From positions 1 through 38,200 of the forward strand of contig JBOGWY010000009.1 in assembly GCA_050694015.1 (NCBI GenBank): a stretch of DNA of 38,200 nt, written 5' to 3'. Below, piece after piece: positions 29,855 through 38,200 of the stretch. The notes below the pieces were generated by a model that did not search any database, was not told the DNA's origin, and saw nothing but the letters and a program-made list of their open reading frames with translations. Source of the DNA: JBOGWY01 sp050694015. GTDB lineage: Bacteria; Actinomycetota; CADDZG01; WHSQ01. Each line of letters opens with the position of its first letter. Position 1 is the stretch's first letter. The translations under genes were made by a program, and so were the position numbers.

Positions 29855-31586
29855 TGTCGCGCTCGATCATGTCGAGTCCTCCGGCCCAGAAGGACTCGTC
29901 GGCGAGATCGCAGTCGACGAGTTGCGCGAGCTCCTCGGGCGATCGAGAGCCGCCGGCCGACAGCATTTCGATGTAGTTCGGCACGAACTCCGGCCCCCGC
30001 TCCTCGTAGAGGCTGTAGACCGACGTCGCGAGCAGGAACCCGAACGCGTACGCGTATACGTAGCCGGGCACGTGGATGAAGTGCGGCACGTACGACCACC
30101 ATGTGCGGTAGTCATCGCCCAGTTCGACCGCGTCGCCGAGCATCTCGGTCTGCGTCTCGATCCAGAGGTCGCCGAGGCGCTCGACCCCGAGCTCGCCCTC
30201 CGACCGGCGCGCGTTGTGAACGCGATCCTCGAACTGGTTCATGGCGACCTGCCGGAACACCGTTGCGATCGCGCCCTCGACCTTCTCCGCGAGCAGCGAG
30301 AAACGCGCGACCGGCGACTCCTCCAGCTGCAGGAGGCGCTTGAACACGACCGTCTCGCCGAACACGGACGCGGTCTCGGCGACCGTCAGCGGCGTCGTGT
30401 GGTGGAACGGCCCCTGGCTGCTGCCCAGGGCTTGGTGGACACCGTGGCCGAGCTCGTGCGCGAGCGTCAGGACGTCGCGCCGCTTGCCGGTGTAGTTGAG
30501 GAGCACGTAAGGGTGATGCGACGACACCGTGGGCGCACAGAACGCCCCCGGGACCTTGCCGGGCCGGGCGTCCACGTCGATCCACCGTTCGTCGAAGAAG
30601 CGCCGCACGACGGTGCCGATCTCGGGCGAGAACGAGTCGTAACACTGCTGCACGATGCCCTCGGCCTCGGGCCACGACACCTCGGCGTCGTCGTCTGTGA
30701 TCGACGCCATGCGGTCGTAATACGCGAGCTTGTCGACGCCGAGCAGCTTCGCCTTCAACGCGTACCAGCGTTGCGCAAGGGCGTAGCGTTTGCCCACCGC
30801 CGATACGAGGGCCGCGACCGACTCGTCCGAAGCTTCCTGCGAAAGGTTGAAGCTCTGCAGCCATGTCTCGTAACTGCGGAGCCGGTCGGTCGCCGCCTTG
30901 TCCTGCAGCAGCATGTTGTAGATGAACGTGCGCGTCTTTAGTCCGCCCTGCAACGCCTCGGTGATCGCGGTGGCGGCCGTCCGGCGCTCGTCGCGATCGT
31001 GCGACGACAGCTTCGACAACGCGATCTCGAGCGTCACGGTCTCGCCGTCGATGGTGACCTCGAGCGCGGAGGTGAGATCGCTGAACAACCGTTGCCACGC
31101 GGCGGTCGACGTCACCGACTTCTCGGCGAGGATCCGCTCCTCGGGCTCGGTCAGCAGGTGGTCGCGGAATCTCCGGAGGACCTCCAGGTGGTGGCGCGCG
31201 AACGCGAGCGACTCATCGGCGAGGAGCTCTTGCGCGGTTTGGTCGGGGACCGCCGTCCATTCGAGTTCGAAGAACAAGAGCACCGTCGCGATCTCGGTGG
31301 CTCGCTCTTGGACCTTCTGCATCAGAGCGCCGTTGCGCTCGTCGGACGTGTCGGCCGAGAACGCGAGGTTGGCGTACGAGCCGGCGCGGCCCACGAGCTC
31401 GCGGATCTCGCCGTATTCGGTCATGAAGTCGACGAGGTCGGGGGCGGTGAAGCCGGCGATGCTCCCCTTCTTGCCGGCGAGGGCTTCGGCTCTCGTGAGA
31501 GCCTCGTCGAGCAGTGCATCCACCCCGGCCTCGCCGCGGCCGTCGACCAGGGTGTCGATGTTCCAGGTCAGTTCTTCCTTCAACAT
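29808..31586 (-). CDS. pepF: Oligoendopeptidase F-like M3 metallopeptidase
   Basis: The 592-residue protein matches the PepF/M3B group in length and motifs. The zinc site is HELGH (377-381, catalytic Glu378) with a third ligand Glu404 in AETASVFGE. The N-terminal half is helical, as expected for the channel that admits only short peptides. It is cytoplasmic, with no signal peptide, and probably degrades peptides of roughly 7-17 residues, as known for PepF. ATG 31586 has only a weak GGG upstream. It starts 27 bases after the alpha/beta-hydrolase stop on the same strand, so it may be read from the monooxygenase operon, though a functional link is not evident. Confidence 0.93.
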   Translation of the reverse strand: MLKEELTWNIDTLVDGRGEAGVDALLDEALTRAEALAGKKGSIAGFTAPDLVDFMTEYGEIRELVGRAGSYANLAFSADTSDERNGALMQKVQERATEIATVLLFFELEWTAVPDQTAQELLADESLAFARHHLEVLRRFRDHLLTEPEERILAEKSVTSTAAWQRLFSDLTSALEVTIDGETVTLEIALSKLSSHDRDERRTAATAITEALQGGLKTRTFIYNMLLQDKAATDRLRSYETWLQSFNLSQEASDESVAALVSAVGKRYALAQRWYALKAKLLGVDKLAYYDRMASITDDDAEVSWPEAEGIVQQCYDSFSPEIGTVVRRFFDERWIDVDARPGKVPGAFCAPTVSSHHPYVLLNYTGKRRDVLTLAHELGHGVHQALGSSQGPFHHTTPLTVAETASVFGETVVFKRLLQLEESPVARFSLLAEKVEGAIATVFRQVAMNQFEDRVHNARRSEGELGVERLGDLWIETQTEMLGDAVELGDDYRTWWSYVPHFIHVPGYVYAYAFGFLLATSVYSLYEERGPEFVPNYIEMLSAGGSRSPEELAQLVDCDLADESFWAGGLDMIERDINDAEAAAREAGLLE

Positions 31587-31613
31587 CCCGACAGGGTAGA
31601 TGAACGCGGGCGC

Positions 31614-32555
31614 TTAGGGCGCAGGCGACTCCCAGATGGTCGGTTCGTCTCGCATCGCGTAGGAGCGGAGGAGTTCCACCGAGATCTCGGCCGGGGCGGT
31701 GGATTCGATGAACTCCAGGAGTAGCTCGCTGAAGCGCTCGGGCTCCTCCTCGTGGGGGAAGTGTCCCGCCTCCTCGAAGACCTCGAAGCGGCTCCCCGGG
31801 ATCAGATCGTGGGCCGCCGCGCCGTGGCGGACCGGGATGAAGCGATCCCGTCGTCCCCACGCGATCAGTGTCGGGACGTGGCCCGCGAGGTAGAGACGGT
31901 CGGTCGCGTCGATCCGCTGGCCGCGCCAGTCCATCACGCTGCGAGCGGTCGCGACGAAGGCCTTGCGGGCGGCGGCATCGTCGAGCGAGAAGAGGTGGTG
32001 CGCCACGCTCGTGGCCGACCGGCGATAGCCGACCCCGGCGCGCTGCAGGCGGCGCCACAGCGAGCGGCCCGTCCTGCGCGCGCGTTCGCTGGTGATAGCG
32101 GAGACCACCAGCGACGCACCCGGAAGGGTCGCGGCCCGCAGGAACGGAGTCACCTCGGGACCGAGACCTCCGCTGTCGACCAGCACCAGCCGCTGACAGC
32201 GCTCCGGGAACTGGTACGCGAACTGCATCGCGATGCCACCGCCGAGCGAATGCCCGACGATCGTCGCCGAGGGGATCTCGAGGGCCTCCATGAGGTCGCG
32301 CACGCCGGTCGCGTACGCGCCCAGCGAGTAGTCGCCGCGCGGTTTGGCGGAGCGCCCGTGGCCCAGCAGGTCGGGGGCCACCGCGTAGCACTTCTTACCG
32401 AGAGCGGGCAGGACGCCGTTCCACGTGTCGAAGCTCCCCGCGATGCCGTGCAGAAGGATCACGGCCGGTCCGTCGCCGCAGCGGCGGAACACGATCTCGT
32501 TGGAGTGCCAGCTGACCTTCTCGGTCGGGATGTCGGTGTCTTCGATGTAGTTCAC
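31614..32555 (-). CDS. Alpha/beta-hydrolase, probable esterase or lactonase
   Basis: The 313-residue protein has the fold's landmarks: LLHGIAG oxyanion strand (about 34-40), nucleophile elbow GHSLGG with Ser103, Asp237 in WGRRDRF, and His265 in EAGHFPHEE. It is cytoplasmic. I chose GTG 32555, seven bases after the SDR stop. The longer start at 32630 would overlap the SDR gene by 68 bases and adds an Arg/Ser-rich segment. In this operon it probably cleaves the ester or lactone made by the monooxygenase. The family is broad, so epoxide hydrolase or haloalkane-type activity is not excluded. Confidence 0.82.
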   Translation of the reverse strand: MNYIEDTDIPTEKVSWHSNEIVFRRCGDGPAVILLHGIAGSFDTWNGVLPALGKKCYAVAPDLLGHGRSAKPRGDYSLGAYATGVRDLMEALEIPSATIVGHSLGGGIAMQFAYQFPERCQRLVLVDSGGLGPEVTPFLRAATLPGASLVVSAITSERARRTGRSLWRRLQRAGVGYRRSATSVAHHLFSLDDAAARKAFVATARSVMDWRGQRIDATDRLYLAGHVPTLIAWGRRDRFIPVRHGAAAHDLIPGSRFEVFEEAGHFPHEEEPERFSELLLEFIESTAPAEISVELLRSYAMRDEPTIWESPAP

Positions 32556-32562
32556 TTTGGAT

Positions 32563-33441
32563 TCAGACCCCTTCTTCGATAGGTTCGGTCGGCGCGACTC
32601 GCGCCGCCGCCAGGGCCGCGATGTCGGCATCCAACTCTTGCACTCGCTCGGCTACGCGGCGCGCCATCACGGCCTCGGCGCCTCTCGTCCTCAGGAAAGG
32701 GAGTAAGGCCGGGATCAGCGCCGCGGACCGCGGAACGAAGACGCGGCGGGAACGCCGCTCGATCGCGTTGGCCAGCGCGGCGGCGCATCGTTCCGGCGAC
32801 GTCGTAGCGCGCGCCGGCCACGGCATCTCGGCGCGCATGCGACGGAACGAGGGCAACGCTCGCTCCGCCTCGCGGACCATGTCGGTGTCGATCCAGCACG
32901 GGTGTGCGCTCCCTATCGCGACGCCCGTTCCCGCGATCTCCAGGCGAACCGTCGAGACGAGCGCATCGAGCCCGGCCTTCGCGGTGGCGTACGCAGCTGC
33001 CCCGGGTAACGGTACGAACGAAGCGAGCGAGGCGACGACGAGCGCATAGCCGCGCGCCGTGGTCAGATACGGCAGGGTCGCCGCGAGGGTCCGATAGACC
33101 CCGTTTACGTTGACGTCGATCGTCCGGGCGAACGCGTCGGGGTCGGCGGTGCGGACGGTGCCGTAGTTCACGATGCCGGCATTGGCTACGACCGCATCGA
33201 TGCGCCCGAACCGCGCGACGGTCCCTGCCACCGCCGCCAGGAGCGCGTCGTCGTCCGTGACGTCGGCTTCGAACCAAACGTGACGCTCGCCAAGCCGTTC
33301 GGTCAGCGCGGCCATCCGGTCGGGCTCGATCCCGATCATCGCGACGTGGGCGCCGCGCGCGGCGAGCTCGTTGGCGGTCGCGGCCCCGATCCCCCGCGCC
33401 GCACCGGTCACGACCACTACCCGATCGCGCATGCTGTTCAC
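32563..33441 (-). CDS. Short-chain dehydrogenase/reductase
   Basis: The 292-residue protein has the classical SDR cofactor motif TGAARGIG (12-19), VANAG in the next strand, catalytic Ser138, and Tyr151-x3-Lys155 (YATAK). It reduces or oxidises a carbonyl/alcohol with NAD(P). The C-terminal extension after about 230 is Ala/Arg-rich, longer than in minimal SDRs. GTG 33441 overlaps the monooxygenase stop in a GTGA junction, indicating translational coupling; ATG 33432 is an alternative. In context it may supply the ketone substrate from an alcohol, or act on a product. Confidence 0.9.
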   Translation of the reverse strand: MNSMRDRVVVVTGAARGIGAATANELAARGAHVAMIGIEPDRMAALTERLGERHVWFEADVTDDDALLAAVAGTVARFGRIDAVVANAGIVNYGTVRTADPDAFARTIDVNVNGVYRTLAATLPYLTTARGYALVVASLASFVPLPGAAAYATAKAGLDALVSTVRLEIAGTGVAIGSAHPCWIDTDMVREAERALPSFRRMRAEMPWPARATTSPERCAAALANAIERRSRRVFVPRSAALIPALLPFLRTRGAEAVMARRVAERVQELDADIAALAAARVAPTEPIEEGV

Positions 33442-35009
33442 GTCGACGCGACCTCACGGTGGGTAGCGGGTTCTTCGACCAAGTCACGACGTCGCGCCCG
33501 CGACACCAGCGGTTGAACGAGGTAGTCGTTGAGATCGCACCGGCGCAACATCCGCTTGAAAGTGAACGTGAAGGTCGGCCATAGCGTCGTGTTCCGGCCG
33601 CGCGCATCGAGGTACCAGCTCACGCATCCACCCGCGTTCCACACCGTGCCTTCGAGGTCGCGCTGCAACGCTTCGTTGTAACGGCGTTGCACCTCGGGCC
33701 GGGGTTCGATCGTCCCCAGACCGCGCTCTTTCATCTGTCTCAGCGCATCCATCAGGTAGTCGACCTGAGCCTCGATCATCACCACGATCGAGGTGTGGCC
33801 GAGCCCGGTGTTGGGTCCCACCAACAAGAACAGGTTGGGGAAGCCGGTCACGGTCAGACCGTGGAGTGCCGACATCCCGTCGGCCCAGTGCTCGGCCAGG
33901 GTGCGGCCGTCGCCGTCGAAGACGTACTGCGCCACGGGTGGGTCGGTCACTCGGAATCCCGTACCGAAAATGATCGTGTCGACGGGATGCTCGACGAGCC
34001 GTTCGCCTTGCCTCGTCACGACCGCGTGTGGACGCACCTCGACGATCGGATCGGTGACGACATCGACGTTGTCTTGCGTCAGCGCGGGGTAGTAGTCGTT
34101 GCTCATCAGGACGCGCTTGCAACCGAGGCAATAGCGCGGCCTCAGCTTCTGTCGTAGCTCGCGGTCGGGGACCTGCTTTCGTAGGAAACGCATCGCCTGC
34201 GGCTCGGCGATCTGCATGATCGCCGGGCGAACGGTGAAGCCGAACACCCACGTTTCGCGGCCCCAGTAGATCGCCGCGCGCGCGAGCTTCTGCACGAGCG
34301 GAACGTGCCGGTACAACCACCGTTCGAAACGACCGAGGTTGCGGTTCCGACGCGGTAGCACCCACGGAGGCGTCCGCTGGAACAACGTCATGCGCGCGGC
34401 CTCGCGTTGCACGTGCGGAACGAACTGGATCGCCGACGCGCCGGTGCCGATGACCGCCGCGCGTTCGCCGCTCAAGGCGTGATCGTGACGCCACGTCGCG
34501 GAATGGAACATGGTCCCCTCGAAGCGATCGAGGCCGGGGATGTCCGGGATGCTGGGCTCCGACAATCCTCCCGTGCCGGCAACGACGACGGATGCGCTTA
34601 GGGGGCCGCGCGTGGTCTCGAGTCGCCACAGCTGCGCGTCCGCGTCCCAGCGCGCCGACCGCACGCCGGTGCCGAAGGCGATGTGGGGCATCAGTCCGTG
34701 CGCCGCGGCCGTCTGTTTCATGTAGCCGAGGATCTCTCCTTGCGGCGAGAAGCTCTGACTCCAGTCCGGGTTCGGCGCGAACGAGAACGAATAGAGATGG
34801 CTCGGCACATCGCACTCGCAGCCGGGATAGGTGTTGTCGCGCCATGTGCCGCCGAGCTCGTCGGCGCGCTCGAGCACGATGAAGTCGCGGCCCGCCTCCT
34901 TCAGGCGGACCGCGGTGGTCAAGCCGGCGAAGCCGCTCCCGATCACCGCGACGTCGATGTGCGCGGGCACCGTCGCGGGCGCCGTCCGTTCGTGGATCTG
35001 CAGTGCCAT
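33438..35009 (-). CDS. Flavin-dependent Baeyer-Villiger-type monooxygenase
   Basis: The 523-residue protein shows an N-terminal FAD-binding GSGFAG (24-29), the Baeyer-Villiger fingerprint FxGxxxHxxxW as Phe163-Gly165-His169-Trp173, and a second Rossmann motif GTGASA (188-193) for NADPH. Early GGTWRDNTYPG and CDVPSHLYSFSF are also typical of type I enzymes. It should insert oxygen beside a ketone to give an ester or lactone; the ketone is unknown. ATG 35009 has GAGG seven bases upstream. It is the first gene of a leftward operon (monooxygenase, SDR, hydrolase) and is divergent from a TetR gene, with palindromes in the 72-base gap. Confidence 0.92.
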   Translation of the reverse strand: MALQIHERTAPATVPAHIDVAVIGSGFAGLTTAVRLKEAGRDFIVLERADELGGTWRDNTYPGCECDVPSHLYSFSFAPNPDWSQSFSPQGEILGYMKQTAAAHGLMPHIAFGTGVRSARWDADAQLWRLETTRGPLSASVVVAGTGGLSEPSIPDIPGLDRFEGTMFHSATWRHDHALSGERAAVIGTGASAIQFVPHVQREAARMTLFQRTPPWVLPRRNRNLGRFERWLYRHVPLVQKLARAAIYWGRETWVFGFTVRPAIMQIAEPQAMRFLRKQVPDRELRQKLRPRYCLGCKRVLMSNDYYPALTQDNVDVVTDPIVEVRPHAVVTRQGERLVEHPVDTIIFGTGFRVTDPPVAQYVFDGDGRTLAEHWADGMSALHGLTVTGFPNLFLLVGPNTGLGHTSIVVMIEAQVDYLMDALRQMKERGLGTIEPRPEVQRRYNEALQRDLEGTVWNAGGCVSWYLDARGRNTTLWPTFTFTFKRMLRRCDLNDYLVQPLVSRARRRDLVEEPATHREVAST

Positions 35010-35028
35010 CGAGGTTCCTCGGTTAGGT

Positions 35029-35070
35029 GTTACCGTCGGTAACTATACTACCAGTAACCTACCGGAGGTA
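35029..35070. promoter_or_regulatory. TetR operator candidates between divergent TetR and monooxygenase genes
   Basis: GTTACC-GTC-GGTAAC (35029-35043) is a perfect 15-base dyad. A second site, TACC-GGA-GGTA (35060-35070), has the same core TACCGnnGGTA and lies 29 bases away centre to centre. TATACT at 35044-35049 is a plausible -10 between them. The second site overlaps the GGAGG that may serve the TetR gene, so one repressor could shut off both directions. Confidence 0.6.
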
Positions 35071-35081
35071 AACTTGGCGGT

Positions 35082-35711
35082 GTGAGTCCCGCGCTGGATG
35101 TCCCCACCCGCCGCCGGCTCCCCCGCGACGAGAGGAGTCGCCAGCTCCTCGACGCGGCCGAAGACGTCTTCGCCGCCCGTGGGATCGCGGCGACCACGAT
35201 GGAGGACATCGGCGAGCGAGCAGGGGTGACCAAGCCCGTGCTCTACGACCACTTCGGCTCGAAAGACGGCTTGATGGCCGCATTGATCGCGCGCCGCGGC
35301 GCGGAACTCCGTGGGGATGTCGAGGCCGCGCTCGAAGGCTCGGATGGTCCCGACGATGCTCTCGCGCGGGGCATCAACGCGTACTTCGAGTTCATCGAAC
35401 GGCACCGCGACGCGTGGTCGGCGCTGACGCGCGAGACGGCAACCACCACCGCCGCGGCCGAGGCGCTCGAGGAGATCCGGAGCGACCAGGCGAGCTTCAT
35501 CACCGAGCTGATCGTCGCCGACTATCCCGACGCGGGGCACACTCGCGCGTCGACGTACGCGCAGATCGTCATCGGAGCGTGTGAGCGGTTGGCGACATAC
35601 ACCGCGGCGGGAACACCAGCGAGTGCACAAGAGCTAACCGTTCACGTCATGGATGTGATCTGGACCGGCTTCGCCGCGCTGCGCGCCGGAGGAGGAAACA
35701 GAAGCGCCTAA
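35082..35711 (+). CDS. TetR-family transcriptional repressor
   Basis: The 209-residue protein has an N-terminal TetR helix-turn-helix (about 18-65): AAEDVFAARGIAATTMEDIG and AGVTKPVLYDHFGSKDGLM. The ligand-binding half is helical with no diagnostic motif. GTG 35082 is the only in-frame start near the conserved region; GGAGG lies 13 bases upstream, somewhat far. It is divergent from the monooxygenase operon and very probably controls it and itself through the TACCGnnGGTA dyads. The effector is likely a substrate or product of that operon. Its stop overlaps the stop of the convergent PAC2 gene by four bases. Confidence 0.92.
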   Translation: MSPALDVPTRRRLPRDERSRQLLDAAEDVFAARGIAATTMEDIGERAGVTKPVLYDHFGSKDGLMAALIARRGAELRGDVEAALEGSDGPDDALARGINAYFEFIERHRDAWSALTRETATTTAAAEALEEIRSDQASFITELIVADYPDAGHTRASTYAQIVIGACERLATYTAAGTPASAQELTVHVMDVIWTGFAALRAGGGNRSA

Positions 35712-36562
35712 GGGCTGAACGGATTCGTGCCCGAGTCGGGCCGCCGGTTGCGCAGGAAGCGCTCGACCTCTTCGCCGATGTTGTCCGGCCCCGGGATCTG
35801 CTCCTCGCCCACGAGGCCTTCGAGTCGTTCCAGGTAGGCCGAGGCTTCGGGGTTGTCGGCGAAGAGTTGCGCGAGCCCGGCACGCTGAGCGGCGTCCTCG
35901 TCCTCGAGTGCTCCGGCACCGATCGTCACGGCGAGATGCGATTCCACTTTGCGGACCAGCGCGATCGCGCCCGCCGCGAACGGGGTGGCGTAGTGCGGGA
36001 CCTGGGCCCAGAAGCCGACGGCCGGGATGCCGTTCTCGGCCATCGTCCACTCGATCAGGCTCACCGCCGCGGCCGGCACGCGCAGCAGGCCCTGGTTCGG
36101 GGCAGCCTCGCGCATCATGTCCGAAGACGATGCCGTCATCATGACGGGCGTGGGGGCGGTATGAGGGACCGCGGTGGGGATCGCGCCGAGCGACACGTGT
36201 TCGACGATCCCGAACCGCAGCGCGAGCTTGTGCACGTCGGCGGCGAACTCGTTCCAACGGTAGTCCGGCTCCGGGCCCGTCAGCACGAAGACGTCGCGCT
36301 CCGGCAACGCGCGTTTCGTCAGTGTCATCCGCGGCCACACGAACTGCTTGGGGATACCGTCGACGATGTCGAGTACGGGCCGATGACTACGGAAATCGAA
36401 CAGTGCATCGGCGTCGAAGGTCGCCGCCACCTCACCACCTTCGGCGATGTGACGAGCGGCCGAGGTCCCGGCGCTGCCGGCATCCACCCAATCCTCGAAC
36501 GACACGATCAGAGCTGGTGCGCGCGCGGCGCCCGGTTCGTTCACGATCTCGTACGTAGGCAT
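35708..36562 (-). CDS. PAC2-family protein
   Basis: The 284-residue protein matches the PAC2 (proteasome assembly chaperone 2-like) family common in actinobacteria. ALIVSFEDWVDAG opens the fold, VFVLTGPEPDYRWNEF and the VSLGAIPTAVPHT core follow, and VSLIEWTMAENGIPAVGFWAQVPHY lies in the second half. The C-terminal tail is acidic and predicted helical, ending in a Pro-rich stretch. The bacterial function is not established, and no proteasome gene is in view. ATG 36562 lacks a clear ribosome site. It follows the ABC-F gene by 21 bases on the same strand, suggesting one transcript. Confidence 0.88.
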   Translation of the reverse strand: MPTYEIVNEPGAARAPALIVSFEDWVDAGSAGTSAARHIAEGGEVAATFDADALFDFRSHRPVLDIVDGIPKQFVWPRMTLTKRALPERDVFVLTGPEPDYRWNEFAADVHKLALRFGIVEHVSLGAIPTAVPHTAPTPVMMTASSSDMMREAAPNQGLLRVPAAAVSLIEWTMAENGIPAVGFWAQVPHYATPFAAGAIALVRKVESHLAVTIGAGALEDEDAAQRAGLAQLFADNPEASAYLERLEGLVGEEQIPGPDNIGEEVERFLRNRRPDSGTNPFSP

Positions 36563-36583
36563 CGCGTCGAGACTAGTGCGGTA

Positions 36584-38152
36584 CTAGATATAGGGCGACT
36601 CGGTCGCCTCGCGCACATTCCCGTCGGCTTCGAACACCAGGAAGCGGTCCATCGTCTGCATGAACCAGCGGTCGTGCGTGACCGCGATCACGGTTCCACG
36701 GAACTGGTCGAGGCCGTGTTCCAACGCTTCCGCCGAGTCGATGTCGAGGTTGTCGGTCGGTTCGTCCAGCAACAACATCGTCGGGCTCGCGTGCTCCATC
36801 AACAGGATCTGGAAGCGCGCCTGCTGGCCCCCGGATAACAGATCGAACGGTGTCGTCGCCGCTCCGTGCAGCTCGTAACGCTTGAGCCCGGACATCGCGG
36901 GGCCGCGCTGGATCCCTTTGGCCATCAGGATGTCTAGGATCGCGCGGCCGGCAAGCTCGGGCCGATCGTGCGTCTGCGAGAACAGGCTCGGCGCGACCCG
37001 TGCTCCGAGCATCCAGTCGCCCTCGTGCTCGAGCGGCTCCCCCGCCAGCAGCCGCAGGAAGTGGCTCTTGCCGCTGCCGTTCGGCCCGACGACGCCGATC
37101 CTCTCGCCGTAGTAGAGCTCGGCATCGAACGCGTCGAAGATGCCGGGCATCGTCAGTCCTTCGGCACGGAACGCGATCTTTCCCGTGCGCCCGCCCGAAA
37201 GCTGCATGCGGATCTTCTGCTCGCGTGTCTTCTCGCGCGGCGCGCGCTCGGTCTCGAAGCGCTTGAGCTTCGTGGCCGCCGACTGCGCACGGGACGCGAA
37301 CTTCGAATTGAGGGCCGCGCGGCGCTTCATCTCCTTCATCGATTCGTAGAGCTGCTGCCTCCGCTCCCGGTAGCGGCGATGCTCCTCGTCGATCTTGTCG
37401 ATGCGGTGCTCGCGTGCGGCCTGATAGGTCCCGAAGGACGCATGGTGGGTCCACGCGCCGTGCGCTTCGATCGTCACGACCGCGCGCGAGGTCTCGGCGA
37501 GCAGCGTGCGGTCGTGGCTCACGTAGAAGATCGTCTTGCGGGACGCGTTCAGCGCATCTTCGAGCCAGACTTTGCCCGCTATGTCGAGGAAGTTATCCGG
37601 CTCGTCTAGCAGCAACACGTCCGCGTCGGATCGCAGCAGGAACTCCAGTGCGATGCGCTTCTGCTGGCCTCCGGAGAAGGTTGTGAGCCGGCGATCGGCG
37701 ACGGTTCCGTAACTCAAGCCGGTAGCCGCGTTCGTGCAGATGTCCCACAGGACCTCGGATTCGTAGCCGCCGGCCTCGCCCCACGACGTGAGCGCGTCCG
37801 CGTATGCGACGTGGGCGCCGGGGTTGCTTGCCGACGCGACGGCGCGTTCCGCACCTACCAGAGCGAGGGCCGCGTGCCGGATGCGGTCCGAAGACAGCTC
37901 GATGAATAGCTCGCGGACGGTGACGGCGCCGAAGAACTGCGGCATGTACGCGACGCGGCCCTCGACGCGAACCTGGCCCGCACTCGGTTTCTCGATCCCG
38001 GCGATCAGTCTCAGCAGCGTCGTCTTGCCGGTCCCGTTGGTGCCGACCAGGGCGACGTGCTCGGTGTTCCCGACACGGGCGGAGATACCCTCGAAGAGCA
38101 CCCTTCCTCCGGGGATCTTGTAGGCGGCGTCGGAGATCTCGATGAAACCCAT
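36584..38152 (-). CDS. ABC-F family ATPase
   Basis: The 522-residue protein has two ABC ATPase domains and no membrane helix. Domain 1 has Walker A GTNGTGKTT (37-45), signature SGGQQKR and Walker B VLLLDEPDNFLD. Domain 2 has GPNGSGKSH, SGGQQAR and LLLDEPTDNLD. A charged helical linker of about 80 residues (HRIDKIDEEHRRYRERRQ and onward) lies between, as in ribosome-acting ABC-F proteins. Likely role: ATP-dependent action on the ribosome, either translation-factor-like or antibiotic-protective. The sequence alone does not decide between them. ATG 38152 has only a weak GG-rich upstream sequence. The 48 bases to the window edge show nothing further. Confidence 0.92.
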   Translation of the reverse strand: MGFIEISDAAYKIPGGRVLFEGISARVGNTEHVALVGTNGTGKTTLLRLIAGIEKPSAGQVRVEGRVAYMPQFFGAVTVRELFIELSSDRIRHAALALVGAERAVASASNPGAHVAYADALTSWGEAGGYESEVLWDICTNAATGLSYGTVADRRLTTFSGGQQKRIALEFLLRSDADVLLLDEPDNFLDIAGKVWLEDALNASRKTIFYVSHDRTLLAETSRAVVTIEAHGAWTHHASFGTYQAAREHRIDKIDEEHRRYRERRQQLYESMKEMKRRAALNSKFASRAQSAATKLKRFETERAPREKTREQKIRMQLSGGRTGKIAFRAEGLTMPGIFDAFDAELYYGERIGVVGPNGSGKSHFLRLLAGEPLEHEGDWMLGARVAPSLFSQTHDRPELAGRAILDILMAKGIQRGPAMSGLKRYELHGAATTPFDLLSGGQQARFQILLMEHASPTMLLLDEPTDNLDIDSAEALEHGLDQFRGTVIAVTHDRWFMQTMDRFLVFEADGNVREATESPYI

Positions 38153-38200
38153 GGCCGACCCATATTGAGGCAGCCCGCGGGCTATCGACAGGGGGTTCGG

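Noticed and set aside
1..38200. Mobile element or genomic-island boundaries
   Set aside because: No transposase, integrase, tRNA gene or att-like direct repeat was found, and base composition looks even across the window by eye. A computed GC and codon-usage profile would be needed to be sure.

Overview
This window reads as chromosomal DNA of a high-GC, gene-dense bacterium, most likely an actinomycete relative (Actinomycetota, possibly an uncultured or deep-branching lineage). The evidence is strong G/C bias at third codon positions and a gene set typical of that phylum: a SARP/BTAD regulator, a PAC2-family protein, a VanW-domain membrane protein, an FHA-TM protein, a TPR-class III cyclase fusion, and a flavin monooxygenase operon facing a TetR gene. 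I see no rRNA, tRNA, CRISPR array, insertion sequence or phage gene. No gene-free stretch exceeds 200 bases.

Layout. (1) 1-64 is the 5' end of a leftward exported-protein gene cut by the window edge. (2) 256-5424 is a 1.7-thousand-residue secreted repeat protein: four DUF11 domains, five cadherin-like/Big_9-type repeats in an ABABA order, a Pro-rich stalk and a basic C-terminal module. (3) 5459-11673 is a leftward run: patatin-like phospholipase, PlsC-type acyltransferase, VanW protein, cupredoxin lipoprotein, SARP regulator. (4) 11865-14354 is a second secreted DUF11 protein (ABAB repeats) ending in RTX-like calcium-binding nonapeptides, followed by a methyltransferase. (5) 15246-25359 is the most unusual block: a TPR-class III nucleotidyl cyclase, a DUF4062-NB-ARC-TPR STAND ATPase, a divergently transcribed DNase I-fold phosphoesterase/nuclease, a metzincin-like metalloprotease, and a cPLA2/patatin-like protein whose catalytic dyad is separated by membrane helices. 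(6) 25552-28877 holds a small exported protein of unknown function, an FHA-TM protein, a GH3 glycosidase with an altered catalytic loop, and a glyoxalase-like protein behind two strong hairpins. (7) 28922-31586 is an EamA transporter convergent with oligoendopeptidase F. (8) 31614-35711 is a Baeyer-Villiger monooxygenase, SDR and alpha/beta-hydrolase operon, divergent from a TetR regulator and with matching operator-like palindromes. (9) 35708-38152 holds a PAC2 protein and an ABC-F ATPase.

How the genes may work together. The ketone operon is the clearest pathway: the SDR interconverts alcohol and ketone, the monooxygenase makes an ester or lactone, the hydrolase opens it, and TetR probably senses a substrate or product. 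The patatin and acyltransferase pair suggests phospholipid remodelling. The 15-25 kb block combines an NLR-like sensor ATPase, a nucleotide cyclase and three hydrolases with effector-like activities (nuclease, protease, phospholipase). It is the best candidate for an undescribed signalling or defence-like system, but that is inference from architecture and proximity. No known defence system is recognisable as such.
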